This document shows positions 24,224 through 33,453 of a DNA stretch of 64,000 nucleotides, piece after piece. The translations under genes were made by a program, and so were the position numbers. The DNA is from Marinococcus luteus (GTDB lineage: Bacteria; Bacillota; Bacilli; Bacillales; Marinococcaceae). The stretch is taken from assembly GCF_900106595.1 (NCBI RefSeq), contig NZ_FNNC01000001.1, positions 744,001-808,000 on the forward strand, given 5' to 3'. Below the pieces are notes generated by a model. That model did no database searches, was not told where the DNA came from, and was given only the letters and a program-made list of their open reading frames with translations. Within the stretch, counting starts at the first letter, position 1. Every line of letters begins with the position of its first letter.

Positions 24224-25006
24224 TTGTCACTGCTGTTTATCGTCGTGATTTTCCTGTTGGGGTTTGTCGGTTCCTTTGTTTCCGGCATGGTCGGGATCGG
24301 CGGCTCGATCATCAAATACCCCATGCTGTTATACATCCCCCCGCTGCTCGGCGTGGCGGTCTTTTCCGCTCATGAAGTGTCCGGCATCAGTGCCGTGCAG
24401 GTCTTTTTCGCGACTATCGGCGGTGTCTGGGCCTACCGGAAAGGCGGCTATCTGAATGGGAAGCTGATTCTGTACATGGGCGCAAGCATTCTGATTGGCA
24501 GCTTTATCGGAGCCTATGCCTCGAATTTCTTCAGCGAGAGTGGAGTCAATATGGTGTACGCCCTGCTTGCGACCATCGCCGTGGTGATGATGTTTGTACC
24601 GAAAAAAGGGCTGGATGACCAGGATCTCGCCCGTGTCACCTTTTCCAAACCTCTTGCCTCAGTGCTGTCCTTCGTGGTCGGGATCGGATCAGGCATTGTC
24701 GGGGCCGCCGGCGCATTTATCCTGGTGCCCATTATGCTCGTCGTGTTAAAGATTCCGACCCGGATGACGATTGCGACATCGCTCGCCGTGACCCTGATCT
24801 CGTCTATCGGGGCAACCGTTGGTAAAGTGGCTACCGGCCAGGTGCTGTACGGACCGGCCCTGATCATGATTGTCGCCAGCCTGATCGCAGCGCCGCTCGG
24901 GGCCAAAGCCGGGCAGAAGGTCAACACCAAGCTGCTGCAAAGCATATTGGCGGTCATCATTTTAGCTACGGCCATTCAAATATGGATTCAGATCTTTACC
25001 GGATAA
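24224..25006 (+). CDS. TauE/SafE-family sulfite/anion exporter
   Basis: A 260-residue permease with about eight spans in two repeats; [30 protein letters not shown] marks the first and [20 protein letters not shown] the second. In this setting it likely exports sulfite or thiosulfate made by CstB. It starts with TTG, eight bases after GGGAGG. The pseudogene at 6317-6791 is a close relative. It corresponds in position and type to CstA-linked TauE of staphylococcal cst operons. Confidence 0.88.
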   Translation: MSLLFIVVIFLLGFVGSFVSGMVGIGGSIIKYPMLLYIPPLLGVAVFSAHEVSGISAVQVFFATIGGVWAYRKGGYLNGKLILYMGASILIGSFIGAYASNFFSESGVNMVYALLATIAVVMMFVPKKGLDDQDLARVTFSKPLASVLSFVVGIGSGIVGAAGAFILVPIMLVVLKIPTRMTIATSLAVTLISSIGATVGKVATGQVLYGPALIMIVASLIAAPLGAKAGQKVNTKLLQSILAVIILATAIQIWIQIFTG

Positions 25007-25070
25007 CGTGTTTAATTTTATACACCCCAGGGCATAGCAGGAAGTAGAGAGTAAATAAGGAGGCATTCAC

Positions 25071-25454
25071 ATGTTTCATTACACCGTCACTACCTCGAAG
25101 ACTGTCCCTACAGCCGTCGAAGATCTCGAAGCCAACCTTAAAGACATTGGTTTTGGCGTGCTTTGGAATTTTGATCTGCAGAGCAAATTACAGGAAAAAG
25201 GCATCGACTTTCAGGACCAGCACCGGGTGCTTGAAGTGTGTAATCCGAAAGAGGCTGAACAGGTATTAAACAAAAATAAGCTGATCGGCAATTTTCTTCC
25301 ATGCAAAATAACCGTGTACGAAGAAGCAGGGTCAACGTATATCAGCATGCCCCGCCCGTCCGTATTGATGGAATTGGCCGAAGAGCCAGCGTTAACAGCG
25401 ACCGCTGAAGATATCGAACAGCGGTTGATACAAGGCATCGATCAAACGGTATAA
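25071..25454 (+). CDS. DUF302 family protein
   Basis: A 127-residue soluble protein with the DUF302 pattern: YTVTTSKTVPTAVEDLEANLKDIGFGVLWNFDL, then HRVLEVCNPKEAEQVLNKNKLIGNFLPCKITVYEE, and ISMPRPSVLMEL. The two cysteines (VCNPK and LPCKI) are placed as in many sulfur-cluster DUF302 proteins. Function is not established; its position in a CstR-type operon suggests binding of a persulfide or other sulfur species. Start after AAGGAGG. Confidence 0.85.
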   Translation: MFHYTVTTSKTVPTAVEDLEANLKDIGFGVLWNFDLQSKLQEKGIDFQDQHRVLEVCNPKEAEQVLNKNKLIGNFLPCKITVYEEAGSTYISMPRPSVLMELAEEPALTATAEDIEQRLIQGIDQTV

Positions 25455-25472
25455 AATTTTTTGATCCCTTTT

Positions 25473-25495
25473 ATACCCTACCCCGTAGGTAGTAT
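25473..25495 (+). promoter_or_regulatory. CstR-like operator before rhodanese-cstB
   Basis: TATACCCTACC and GGTAGTAT form an interrupted inverted repeat like the other sites. A -35-like TTGATC is at 25461-25466 but no well-spaced -10 was found. Confidence 0.6.
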
Positions 25496-25563
25496 TTGGA
25501 CCATGAGAGCACAGCAGCAAGAACCACGAAAAAATAACATTCAACAAATATGAGGTGAATATA

Positions 25564-25881
25564 ATGGCAGATGAAAAACGTATTAAAGAGGTACAACCGA
25601 AAGACGTTCAGCAAAAGTTTGAAAAAGAGAACGGTGCTTTTCAGGTGATTGACGTCCGTGAGGACGAGGAACTCGACGAAGGACGCATCCCGGGATCGGT
25701 TCATATACCTCTCGGCACGATTCCCGACCGGATGGACGAGCTCGATCCTAAGCAATCCTATGTGACCGTATGCCGCTCCGGCAAACGCAGTGCCCAGGCG
25801 GCGGAAGCGTTGCAGGATCAGGGCTTTGAGGTCCGCAGCATGGCGGGTGGCATGAACGAATGGACCGGAAAAACCGAGTAA
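25564..25881 (+). CDS. single-domain rhodanese sulfurtransferase
   Basis: A 105-residue rhodanese with active-site Cys70 in the loop VTVCRSGKRS, and the usual FQVIDVRE and GRIPGSVHIPLG elements. It should accept sulfane sulfur from SQR product or thiosulfate and pass it to TusA/CstB. The ATG at 25564 has GAGGTG six bases upstream; a GTG three codons earlier is inside the ribosome site. It is followed 30 bases later by cstB. Confidence 0.9.
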   Translation: MADEKRIKEVQPKDVQQKFEKENGAFQVIDVREDEELDEGRIPGSVHIPLGTIPDRMDELDPKQSYVTVCRSGKRSAQAAEALQDQGFEVRSMAGGMNEWTGKTE

Positions 25882-25913
25882 AAATCTATTCTACCTTTAA
25901 GGAGCGATGATTG

Positions 25914-27323
25914 ATGTATTTGAAATATTTTTATGACACGTCGTTAGCCCAGGCTTCCTACATGGTCGGCTGCCAGGCCACCGGAGAGGCGGCGGTGATC
26001 GACCCGTCCCGCAATATTGAAGACTATCTTCAGATTGCCCGTGAACAGGGCTTCCGTATTACCGGGGCGTTTGAGACCCATATTCATGCGGACTTTGTTT
26101 CCGGGGTGACCGAGCTTGCCCGCCGGACCGGCGCCACCATCTATTATTCCACCGAAGGCGCTGAAAACGGCGGCTATGAATGGGACCAGGACCTGCCACT
26201 GCACGGAGTGACGCATGGCGAAGAAATTTATATTGGCAACATCAAACTGAGAGCTCTGCACACGCCTGGCCATACGCCGGAGCATGTCTCCTACGAGCTC
26301 ACCGACGGCGCGGCTGCCGATCGCCCGATGGGGGTATTTACCGGCGACTTCGTCTTCGTCGGCGATGTCGGCCGTCCGGACCTGCTCGAAAAATCGGTTG
26401 GCGTCAAGAATTCAGCGGATAAAGGCGCCCGGCAGATGTTTGAGTCCCTCCAGCAGTTCAAGAAATACGGCGATTATATGCAGATCTGGCCGGGCCACGG
26501 CGCCGGCAGCTCCTGCGGTAAAGCACTCGGTGCTGTGCCAACGAGCACCGTCGGCTACGAGCGGATGTACAATCCTGCCTTTCAGCCGACCGAGGAGCAG
26601 GCCTTCGTGGACTTTCTTCTCGACGGCCAGAGCGAGCCGCCAACGTATTTTGCCAAAATGAAAGAAGTGAACAAGCAGGCCATGACCCCGCTCTCCGAAA
26701 TCCCGGCTGCAGTGGAAATGCAGGGCACCGGAGATGACGTGGCCGCACTGGCCGAACAAAACCATACGATGGTCGTTGACACCCGCAGTGCTGCCGCCTT
26801 CGCGATGGGAAGCATTCCGGGCACGATCAACCTTCCGTATCCCGGCTCGTTCGCCGAATGGATGGGCCGGCTCGCCGACTATGAGGCGGATATCTACCTG
26901 ATCGCCGAGCCGCATCAGTTTCCGGAACTGAGCCGGATTCTCACCGGCATGGGCATGGACCGCCTGAAAGGGTTCTTTGCCACTTCGATCGTCGCCAGCA
27001 CCTCGAACCTGCGCACGTACGTGAACGAAACGCCGAAGCAGGTCGAAGAGCGTCGCCGCAACCAGGACGTGCAGATTCTCGATGTCCGTTACCAGGACGA
27101 ATGGGACCAGTCGCACGTGCCGGACGCGGTGCATGTGTCGCTCCAGCAGCTGCCGACCCGTACCGATGAGCTTTCCACGGAGCAGCCGGTCGCCGTCCAC
27201 TGCGCCTCGGGCAAACGCTCCGCCATCGCCGCCAGCATCCTTCAGAATCACGGCTTTGACGTGATTAACGTGGAGGGCGGCTTCATGAAATGGAAAAAAG
27301 AACAGCTCGAAACAACCAGCTAA
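25914..27323 (+). CDS. cstB: persulfide dioxygenase-rhodanese fusion CstB
   Basis: A 469-residue three-domain enzyme that oxidises persulfide to sulfite/thiosulfate. The metallo-beta-lactamase domain (1-250) has HIHAD at 56-60, HTPGHTPEH, GDFVFVGDVGRPD and PGHGAGSSCGK, the non-heme iron ligands of ETHE1-type dioxygenases. A first rhodanese-like domain (about 270-360) lacks the cysteine (IAEPHQF in its loop), and the last domain has active Cys430 in VHCASGKRS. The order dioxygenase, pseudo-rhodanese, rhodanese matches S. aureus CstB. ATG follows AAGGAG; a TTG one codon before is possible. Confidence 0.93.
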   Translation: MYLKYFYDTSLAQASYMVGCQATGEAAVIDPSRNIEDYLQIAREQGFRITGAFETHIHADFVSGVTELARRTGATIYYSTEGAENGGYEWDQDLPLHGVTHGEEIYIGNIKLRALHTPGHTPEHVSYELTDGAAADRPMGVFTGDFVFVGDVGRPDLLEKSVGVKNSADKGARQMFESLQQFKKYGDYMQIWPGHGAGSSCGKALGAVPTSTVGYERMYNPAFQPTEEQAFVDFLLDGQSEPPTYFAKMKEVNKQAMTPLSEIPAAVEMQGTGDDVAALAEQNHTMVVDTRSAAAFAMGSIPGTINLPYPGSFAEWMGRLADYEADIYLIAEPHQFPELSRILTGMGMDRLKGFFATSIVASTSNLRTYVNETPKQVEERRRNQDVQILDVRYQDEWDQSHVPDAVHVSLQQLPTRTDELSTEQPVAVHCASGKRSAIAASILQNHGFDVINVEGGFMKWKKEQLETTS

Positions 27324-27403
27324 ACGTGAGGGCAGTACAAACGAAATACCGGGGGCTCTGTACCATGCAGGGTCCCCTTTATGATGCAGAAGGAGGAGAT
27401 TGT

Positions 27404-27967
27404 ATGAGTCACCGCTTTGACCCTTCCAAATCCAAAAAACTCCGGAGTGAAGAACGACAGCAGGCCCTTCCGATGGCGAAGCTGCTTCCCCTCATGAATA
27501 TTCAGGAAACGGATCTGATCGCGGATGTTGGTGCCGGGAATGGATACTTCACGATCCCGATGGCCGAACGGGCCCGCCACGTATACGCTGTCGATATCGA
27601 GGACCAGATGTTAACCGAATTAAAGGCCTATGCCGAAGAAGCCCGTGCCTCCAATATCACCCTGATCTTATCCGGCCTGGAACAAATCACCTTAACGGAG
27701 CATCAGGTCCACAAAATCGTCGTCGCCTTTGTGATGCATGAAATCGATGATATGGATCAGGCGTTCGCCGAATTCCGGCGTATCCTGAAGCCCGGGGGCA
27801 CGATTTTCTTTTACGAATGGGAAGCCACAGCTACAGAATCAGGGCCTCCGCTCGAGATCCGATTACCTTCGGATGCTTTTGCCCGGACTATTGAGAGTTA
27901 CGGCTTTACCACCACCCTCCATGTCCTGAATGACGGCCATTATATGGTGGAAGCACTGAAAACGTAA
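27404..27967 (+). CDS. class I SAM-dependent methyltransferase
   Basis: A 187-residue Rossmann methyltransferase. The SAM motif is LIADVGAGNGYFTIPMAE, followed by acidic motif VYAVDIEDQ, and FVMHEIDDMDQAFAEFRRILKPGG later in the fold. The start MSHRFDPSKSKKLRSEERQ resembles the UbiE/arsenite-methyltransferase-like small methyltransferases found near sulfur and metal genes. There is no arsenic-binding cysteine set. Substrate unknown. ATG is preceded by GAAGGAGG. The gene lies 80 bases behind cstB. Confidence 0.82.
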   Translation: MSHRFDPSKSKKLRSEERQQALPMAKLLPLMNIQETDLIADVGAGNGYFTIPMAERARHVYAVDIEDQMLTELKAYAEEARASNITLILSGLEQITLTEHQVHKIVVAFVMHEIDDMDQAFAEFRRILKPGGTIFFYEWEATATESGPPLEIRLPSDAFARTIESYGFTTTLHVLNDGHYMVEALKT

Positions 27968-28023
27968 AATCTCCTGCGAAATCATGGAAGACTCCCTCAT
28001 TCTATCAAGCAAAGGAGGGTTAA

Positions 28024-29247
28024 ATGATGACATCCAAAGCGGCTTCCATCGGTATTGCTGAAAACCGTCTTCCCTTTTTTCTATTGGTCCTCATCAACGT
28101 CTTTGTCGGCTCCATGGTCGGATTGGAACGTACTGTGCTTCCGTTGATCGGCGAAGAGCTGTTTGGCCTCGCATCGGCCAGTGCCGCCCTCTCCTTTATT
28201 GTCAGCTTTGGGTTTTCCAAAGCCCTCGTCAACCTCCTGGCCGGTACGCTTGCCGACCGCTTCGGGCGCAAGGAAATATTATTAATTGGATGGGCGTTCG
28301 GCTTCTTCGTCCCTCTCCTGATTATTTTTGCCTCCGCCTGGTGGATGATCATCGTCGCCAACATCTTCTTAGGCATCAACCAGGGACTAACCTGGTCGAT
28401 GACCGTAAATATGAAGGTGGATCTGGCGAAACCGACTCAGCGCGGGACAGCTGTAGGCCTGAATGAGTTTGCCGGCTATACGGGGCTTTCCGTTATGGCC
28501 GCCGTTTCCGGCTACGTGGCTTCGACAACCTCTTTGCGCCCCGAGCCCTTCTTTCTTGGCTTCGGAATCGTTGGCATCGGGTTCCTGCTTTCATTGTTCG
28601 TACCGGATACAAGCAGGCAGGTGGCCCGTCAGACCGCTTCCGGGGAAGCCTCCCTGCCCTTTTGGAAGGCGTTTGCCCAGACAACCTGGAAGCAGCCCGC
28701 CCTGTCGAGCTTCAGCTTTGCCGGGCTGACAACCAACCTCAAGGATGGCATGGCGTGGGGCCTGTTCCCGCTCTTCTTCGCTTCCGGCGGATTATCCGTC
28801 AGCCAAATCGGCGTAATCGTGGCGGCGTATCCCCTCACCTGGGGCATGGCCCAGCTGTTTACTGGCCCCTGGAGCGATGTGATCGGGCGTAAGCGTCTCA
28901 TCGTCGGCGGCCTGTGGCTGCAGGCCCTTTCGCTGTGGGCGCTTCTGGCCGGAGCTACCTATGGATGGTGGCTCGGAAGCTCCGTGCTGCTCGGCCTCGG
29001 GACAGCAATGGTGTATCCGGTCCTAATCGCTGCGGTCAGCGACACAGCCCCCGCTCCCTGGCGGGCTAAAGCGAACGGGGTGTACCGTTTTTGGCGGGAC
29101 AGCGGGTACGCCTTCGGGGCCCTACTCGCCGGCCTGTTTGTGGACACGCTGAACGTTTCATGGGCCATTGGCCTCGTAGCTGTGCTTCCATTTGCCGCCG
29201 GCATCGTCACGCTCGTTCGGATGCAGGAATCCTTGAAGAAGGAGTAA
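28024..29247 (+). CDS. major facilitator superfamily transporter
   Basis: A 407-residue, 12-span MFS protein. The loop 2-3 motif GTLADRFGRKEILL is present, and a second copy appears as GPWSDVIGRKRLIVG in the C-terminal half. The sequence VGSMVGLERTVLPLIGEE near the start and the WSMTVNMKVDLAKPTQRG motif resemble a bacterial group annotated as uncharacterised multidrug-type carriers. Substrate cannot be inferred. AAAGGAGG precedes a double ATG, so the start may be one codon later. Confidence 0.85.
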   Translation: MMTSKAASIGIAENRLPFFLLVLINVFVGSMVGLERTVLPLIGEELFGLASASAALSFIVSFGFSKALVNLLAGTLADRFGRKEILLIGWAFGFFVPLLIIFASAWWMIIVANIFLGINQGLTWSMTVNMKVDLAKPTQRGTAVGLNEFAGYTGLSVMAAVSGYVASTTSLRPEPFFLGFGIVGIGFLLSLFVPDTSRQVARQTASGEASLPFWKAFAQTTWKQPALSSFSFAGLTTNLKDGMAWGLFPLFFASGGLSVSQIGVIVAAYPLTWGMAQLFTGPWSDVIGRKRLIVGGLWLQALSLWALLAGATYGWWLGSSVLLGLGTAMVYPVLIAAVSDTAPAPWRAKANGVYRFWRDSGYAFGALLAGLFVDTLNVSWAIGLVAVLPFAAGIVTLVRMQESLKKE

Positions 29248-29379
29248 TAGGATACGGCTATCTTTTCTATCTGCCTGTGCTGGACGGTCCCTGTCGCCTG
29301 CGTAGTGCTTTTAGTGTTGAGTTTAGGGTATTTTCGAATATATGTGTAAAGAGATAACAATCTACTGGAGGTGGTTTGA

Positions 29380-29616
29380 ATGATGAACGGTGGCAGCGGC
29401 ATGATGAGCGGCGGAATGGTTGGCTTTGGCTTTATCGTACTCATTCTTCTGGTTCTTATCGTTCTGGTGCTTGTCTGGATGTTTCGGCCTTCGACCAAGC
29501 ATTCGTCCCGGACCAAATCGGGCACCGCATTGGAACGGCTCGATCAACGTCTAGCGAACGGAGAAATTTCTGAAGAAGAATACGACCGTTTGAAACGAAA
29601 AATCAACGACCATTAA
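29380..29616 (+). CDS. SHOCT-domain membrane protein
   Basis: A 78-residue protein: Met/Gly-rich N-terminus (MMNGGSGMMSGGM), one membrane span (VGFGFIVLILLVLIVLVLVWMF), and a SHOCT module (ALERLDQRLANGEISEEEYDRLKRKI) at the end. Such proteins are common beside copper oxidases. CTGGAGG precedes ATG. It lies 20 bases upstream of the multicopper oxidase and is probably co-transcribed. Confidence 0.88.
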   Translation: MMNGGSGMMSGGMVGFGFIVLILLVLIVLVLVWMFRPSTKHSSRTKSGTALERLDQRLANGEISEEEYDRLKRKINDH

Positions 29617-29636
29617 ATGAAGGAAGGCGGGAGCTC

Positions 29637-31169
29637 ATGCACCGACTATGGATAGGAAGCGCCTTGATTTTAGGCCTGATCGGCATTGGCATTGGCAGCT
29701 ACTTGTTCTTCTTTTCTTCCGGCTCGGGGTCCCTGCCGGACGGCGTTACCCGGGGCGGGCAAAGCATTGCTTCGCTCGAAACCACCAATGCCGCCGACCG
29801 GCCGGAAAAAACCTTTGCGCTGACGGCCGAGGAAAAGGAATGGACCATTGAGGAAAAGGAAAGCGTGGAGGCATGGACCTATAACGGCACCGTACCCGGC
29901 CAGGAACTCCGGGTGGAACAGGGAGATTTTGTGCAGGTGGATTTAACCAACAACCTCGACGTACCGGTGACTATTCACTGGCACGGGGTGAACCTGGCCA
30001 ACAACATGGACGGGGTCCCCGGTCTCACCCAGGACGCGGTGCAGCCCGGCGAATCGTTCACCTATAAGTTTGTGGCCGAAGACGCCGGAACCTACTGGTA
30101 TCATTCGCATCAGCACAGTTCCAAGCAGGTTGATAAAGGATTATACGGGCCGCTGGTCATCGAAGACCCGGAGGAAAACGGAGACTATGATGTCGAAGAA
30201 ACGCTCATGCTCGATGAGTGGCCGGTCCACCAGGCCAAAGATGGGCCCGCCAGCCGCCAGGGAATGATGGAAAGCCGGCGGTCCGGGGACGGCGAAGCAG
30301 ATACCAAGGATCTGTATGATACCTTCACCGTGAACGGAAAGGCCGGGGAAGCGATCGATCCCCTCGAGATGGAGCAGGGCGAGACCGCCCGTTTACGCCT
30401 CGTTAATGCCGGCTTTCAGCAGCACCAGCTGGCGTTTCCGGAAGGGTCCGCGGAGGTGATCGCGGTGGACGGAGAAAAAACATCGTCCTCTGGCGACTCC
30501 TCCGCGAATATCGTGGAAATCGCCCCCGGCGAGCGGATCGACGTCGCGTATACGAAGCAGGATCAGACTCCCGTCTTCCTCGGGGAGCCGGGAGACAATG
30601 AAAAAGCCCGCGACATGCGTATCCCGGTACTGCCGGAGGGCACTTCCCGGTCGGAGGCTGCGATGGCTTCGCCGGAAACAGAGACGACTGCCCGCGGAGC
30701 CGACCAAAGCACCGACACCATTCTTTTTGATCAGGTGCCGGAGCCGGACGTCTCCTACACGATGGACTTGAGTATGGGCATGGATATGGGCGGCGGGGGC
30801 ATGAGCTTTCAGATTAACGGCCGCACCTTTCCGGATACCCCTCCCATCCAGGTCCAGGACGGGGACATCGTCAAAGTCGAGATCGAAAACAACGGCAGCA
30901 TGAATCATCCGATGCATCTGCATGGCCACGACTTCCAGATTCAATCCAAAGATGGAACCACCCTGGAGCAGCCAGGTGTGAAGGATCTGGTGCATGTCAA
31001 GCCCGGAGAATCCTACACTATTTACTTTGAAGCCAATAACCAGGGCGAATGGCTGTTTCACTGCCACGATAATAACCATGCCGAGTTGGGAATGAGCACC
31101 ATCGTCGATTACGACAGTGTTTATTCCCCTTATGACCTCGGAGGCGATGCGGACAATCATCCGAGTTAA
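29637..31169 (+). CDS. membrane-anchored multicopper oxidase
   Basis: A 510-residue laccase-like oxidase, probably detoxifying Cu(I) or Mn/Fe outside the cell. An N-terminal span (about 5-27) acts as signal anchor. Copper ligands are clear: HWHG (114-117), YHSHQH (155-160), HPMHLHGH near 430 and HCHDNNHAELGM (475-486) with Met486 as axial ligand of type 1 copper. A Met-rich segment (SMGMDMGGGGM) near 380 resembles the copper-binding loop of CueO-type enzymes. The P-type ATPase gene downstream is convergent. Confidence 0.9.
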   Translation: MHRLWIGSALILGLIGIGIGSYLFFFSSGSGSLPDGVTRGGQSIASLETTNAADRPEKTFALTAEEKEWTIEEKESVEAWTYNGTVPGQELRVEQGDFVQVDLTNNLDVPVTIHWHGVNLANNMDGVPGLTQDAVQPGESFTYKFVAEDAGTYWYHSHQHSSKQVDKGLYGPLVIEDPEENGDYDVEETLMLDEWPVHQAKDGPASRQGMMESRRSGDGEADTKDLYDTFTVNGKAGEAIDPLEMEQGETARLRLVNAGFQQHQLAFPEGSAEVIAVDGEKTSSSGDSSANIVEIAPGERIDVAYTKQDQTPVFLGEPGDNEKARDMRIPVLPEGTSRSEAAMASPETETTARGADQSTDTILFDQVPEPDVSYTMDLSMGMDMGGGGMSFQINGRTFPDTPPIQVQDGDIVKVEIENNGSMNHPMHLHGHDFQIQSKDGTTLEQPGVKDLVHVKPGESYTIYFEANNQGEWLFHCHDNNHAELGMSTIVDYDSVYSPYDLGGDADNHPS

Positions 31170-31203
31170 TAAGCTTTCTCATATTAAGCATCCGGGCTGT
31201 AAC

Positions 31204-31233
31204 AAGGCTGTCTGTTCAGGGCAGTCTTCTTTT
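31204..31233 (+). terminator. terminator after multicopper oxidase
   Basis: AAGGCTG / CAGTCTT stem with one G-U pair and an 11-base loop, followed by CTTTTAC. It lies between convergent genes. Confidence 0.45.
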
Positions 31234-33100
31234 ACAAATTTTTATTTAACATGCGCAGCCCATTCAGGATCACAAGGATGGTGCTCCCTTCGTGTCCAAT
31301 GACGCCAATGGGAATGGTGATTGTCTGCGTAAAGTTTAAAATAAGCAGCAGTACAATGATACTTATCGAGAAAAATATATTCTGTTTAATGATTCTTTCC
31401 ATTTTACGGGCTAATTTTATCGAATAGGTAATCCGCGATAAATCGTTTTTCATTAAAATGATATCCGCTGTTTCAAGGGCCGCGTCAGTTCCTTCGCCCA
31501 TGGCAATGCCGGTGGATGCTGTGGCAAGTGCCGGGGCGTCATTGATTCCGTCCCCGATCATGGCCACGTACCCGTATTGTTCCAGCAGTTTTTTAATTTC
31601 CTTCACTTTATCTCCCGGCATACAGCTCCCAATGTACGCATCCACCCCGCTTTCACCAGCAATCGCTTTCGCCGTCTGTTGATTATCCCCGGTAAGCATA
31701 ATGCAGTAAATGCCGAAGCTTTGCATCTCACGGATGGAGGTTCTCGTATTGTCCCGCACGGTATCCTTTAAAGCAATCGCGGCGGCTATACCTTCACCGT
31801 CCCGGACAAAGATAACCGTTTTTCCATCATCAGCCAGACGGGCCAGCAAGCCGTCCTGGAACGCCTCTGCTTCCTGTATCTTTACAAATGCAGGTTTTCC
31901 AATCAATATTTCTTCGCCATCAATCGTTGATTTTAATCCATTTCCCGGAACATCTGTGATCTGCAGATCCTGCAGCGGGGCAATACCTTCCGCTTCAATA
32001 AATTTCGTTACGGCTTTGGCAAGCGGGTGATTGGACTGCGATTCCAGCCCAGCAATTTTTGCCATCAAAGCTGTTCGGTCCGTTCCCTTTCGCAGAACAA
32101 AATCAGTCACCTGTGGACGCCCGCGGGTCAGCGTGCCGGTTTTATCCAATGCGATGGCCCGGATCGTGCTGAGCACTTCCAAATGTACGCCGCCTTTAAT
32201 GATGACCCCGTTCTTGGCAGCATTTGATATGGCAGCCAGTGTAGCCGGCATGATGGAAGCTACAAGAGCACACGGAGAGGCAACGACAAGAAGCAGGATC
32301 GCCCGGTAAAATGTAGTATTCCAATCCCATCCGATAACATAGTGCGGGAGAAAAAGCATCAGTGAAAACACAAGTAATACTACAATCACGTACCGTCCTT
32401 CAAATCGCTCGACAAACTGTTGGGAAGGCGGCTTTTCGTTATGAGCGGTCTGAACGAGATCGATTATTTTCTGCACAAGTGTTTCTGCGTTAGGAGTCGT
32501 CATCTCCATAGTAATTGTGCTGCTTAAATTCACCGTAGAAGCAAATACATCATCGCCACTGTTTTTGGACACTGGATTCGACTCACCACTGATGGCTGAT
32601 TCGTCCACTACGGTATGGCCTTTCACCAATTTTCCATCTGCCGGCATCCGTTCCCCCGGCTTCACAACAAGATTATCTCCGGATGCCAGGGAAGAAACAG
32701 CTACACGGCTGGTAGTTCCATTTACCAGCAGCCACGCTTCCTCCGGCTGAATCTTCATTAAAGCGGACAGTTCCTTTTGGTTTTTATTCATCGTATACGT
32801 TTCAAGCGCACCGCTAAGAGAAAAAATAAAAATCAGAATAGCGCCCTCCGTCCAGTAACCGATTATGGAGGCGCCAATGGCCGCAAGAATCATCAACAGT
32901 TCCACGTTCGGCCTGCGGTCCTCGAGCGTCTTTTTCAATCCGTATACTGCTTTTGCATATCCACCTATCAAAAAAGCCAGAATATACGTAACGACGGAGA
33001 ACGTGTTGATTTCCAGCACCTCGAGCGTGTAAGCAGCGCTTATTAAAATACCGGAGATGACAGCGGCGGCTAACTCCAGATGCACCTTCCATTTTTCCAT
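31232..33100 (-). CDS. P1B-type metal-transporting ATPase, ZosA-like
   Basis: A 622-residue heavy-metal ATPase without an N-terminal metal-binding domain. The metal-site motif is VASPCALVASIMPA, the phosphorylation site DKTGTLTRGRPQ, and the C-terminal marker IGVIGHEGSTILVILNGLRM. The SPC motif and lack of HMA domain resemble ZosA/PfeT-type zinc or ferrous iron pumps of Bacillus, rather than CPC copper or cadmium pumps. Transport direction and metal are uncertain. TTCCATTTGCC region reads as GGAGGGGGAGGC before ATG. Confidence 0.87.
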   Translation of the reverse strand: MEKWKVHLELAAAVISGILISAAYTLEVLEINTFSVVTYILAFLIGGYAKAVYGLKKTLEDRRPNVELLMILAAIGASIIGYWTEGAILIFIFSLSGALETYTMNKNQKELSALMKIQPEEAWLLVNGTTSRVAVSSLASGDNLVVKPGERMPADGKLVKGHTVVDESAISGESNPVSKNSGDDVFASTVNLSSTITMEMTTPNAETLVQKIIDLVQTAHNEKPPSQQFVERFEGRYVIVVLLVFSLMLFLPHYVIGWDWNTTFYRAILLLVVASPCALVASIMPATLAAISNAAKNGVIIKGGVHLEVLSTIRAIALDKTGTLTRGRPQVTDFVLRKGTDRTALMAKIAGLESQSNHPLAKAVTKFIEAEGIAPLQDLQITDVPGNGLKSTIDGEEILIGKPAFVKIQEAEAFQDGLLARLADDGKTVIFVRDGEGIAAAIALKDTVRDNTRTSIREMQSFGIYCIMLTGDNQQTAKAIAGESGVDAYIGSCMPGDKVKEIKKLLEQYGYVAMIGDGINDAPALATASTGIAMGEGTDAALETADIILMKNDLSRITYSIKLARKMERIIKQNIFFSISIIVLLLILNFTQTITIPIGVIGHEGSTILVILNGLRMLNKNL

Positions 33101-33453
33101 TTGCCTCCCCCTCCCTGCAGAACCCTATATGACTAATGTACAGCATACAGCTCTCTTTTGGCTGAATAGGCAAAAATTCATGGAAATATTTTCTTTCGGT
33201 CATTCTTTTCTATTTTCATGATATGCTACCAAAATTACCCTGAGGGAGCACGGATGGTGTATGCGATCAGTATTTCAGACGTCTCTCACTACACCGGGCT
33301 CACTAAAAAACAAGCATGTCGCGTCTCTCGGACCGACATGCTTGTTTTTTGCCCGGCAGTTCAAGGCATAGTCTTTTGTGCAATGGAAGTGGATCAATTC
33401 TAGATCATCATGATACGTTTTGCTGAAAGCTTCAACGAATATCCGCTTGTGCT
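33101..33453. other. intergenic region between ATPase and iron ABC genes
   Basis: No supported gene apart from the terminator. A 49-codon plus-strand frame from 33254 reads through the hairpin and is judged spurious. Confidence 0.4.
33305..33350. terminator. strong bidirectional terminator
   Basis: 17-bp perfect stem (arms 33305-33321 and 33334-33350) with AAAAAA and TTTTTT ends. On the minus strand it ends the iron ABC operon, about 100 bases after its last stop codon. Confidence 0.88.

Noticed and set aside
33254-33403. 49-codon plus-strand frame between the ATPase and iron ABC genes
   Set aside because: Although GAGGGAG precedes it, it reads straight through a 17-bp terminator stem and has no recognisable content.
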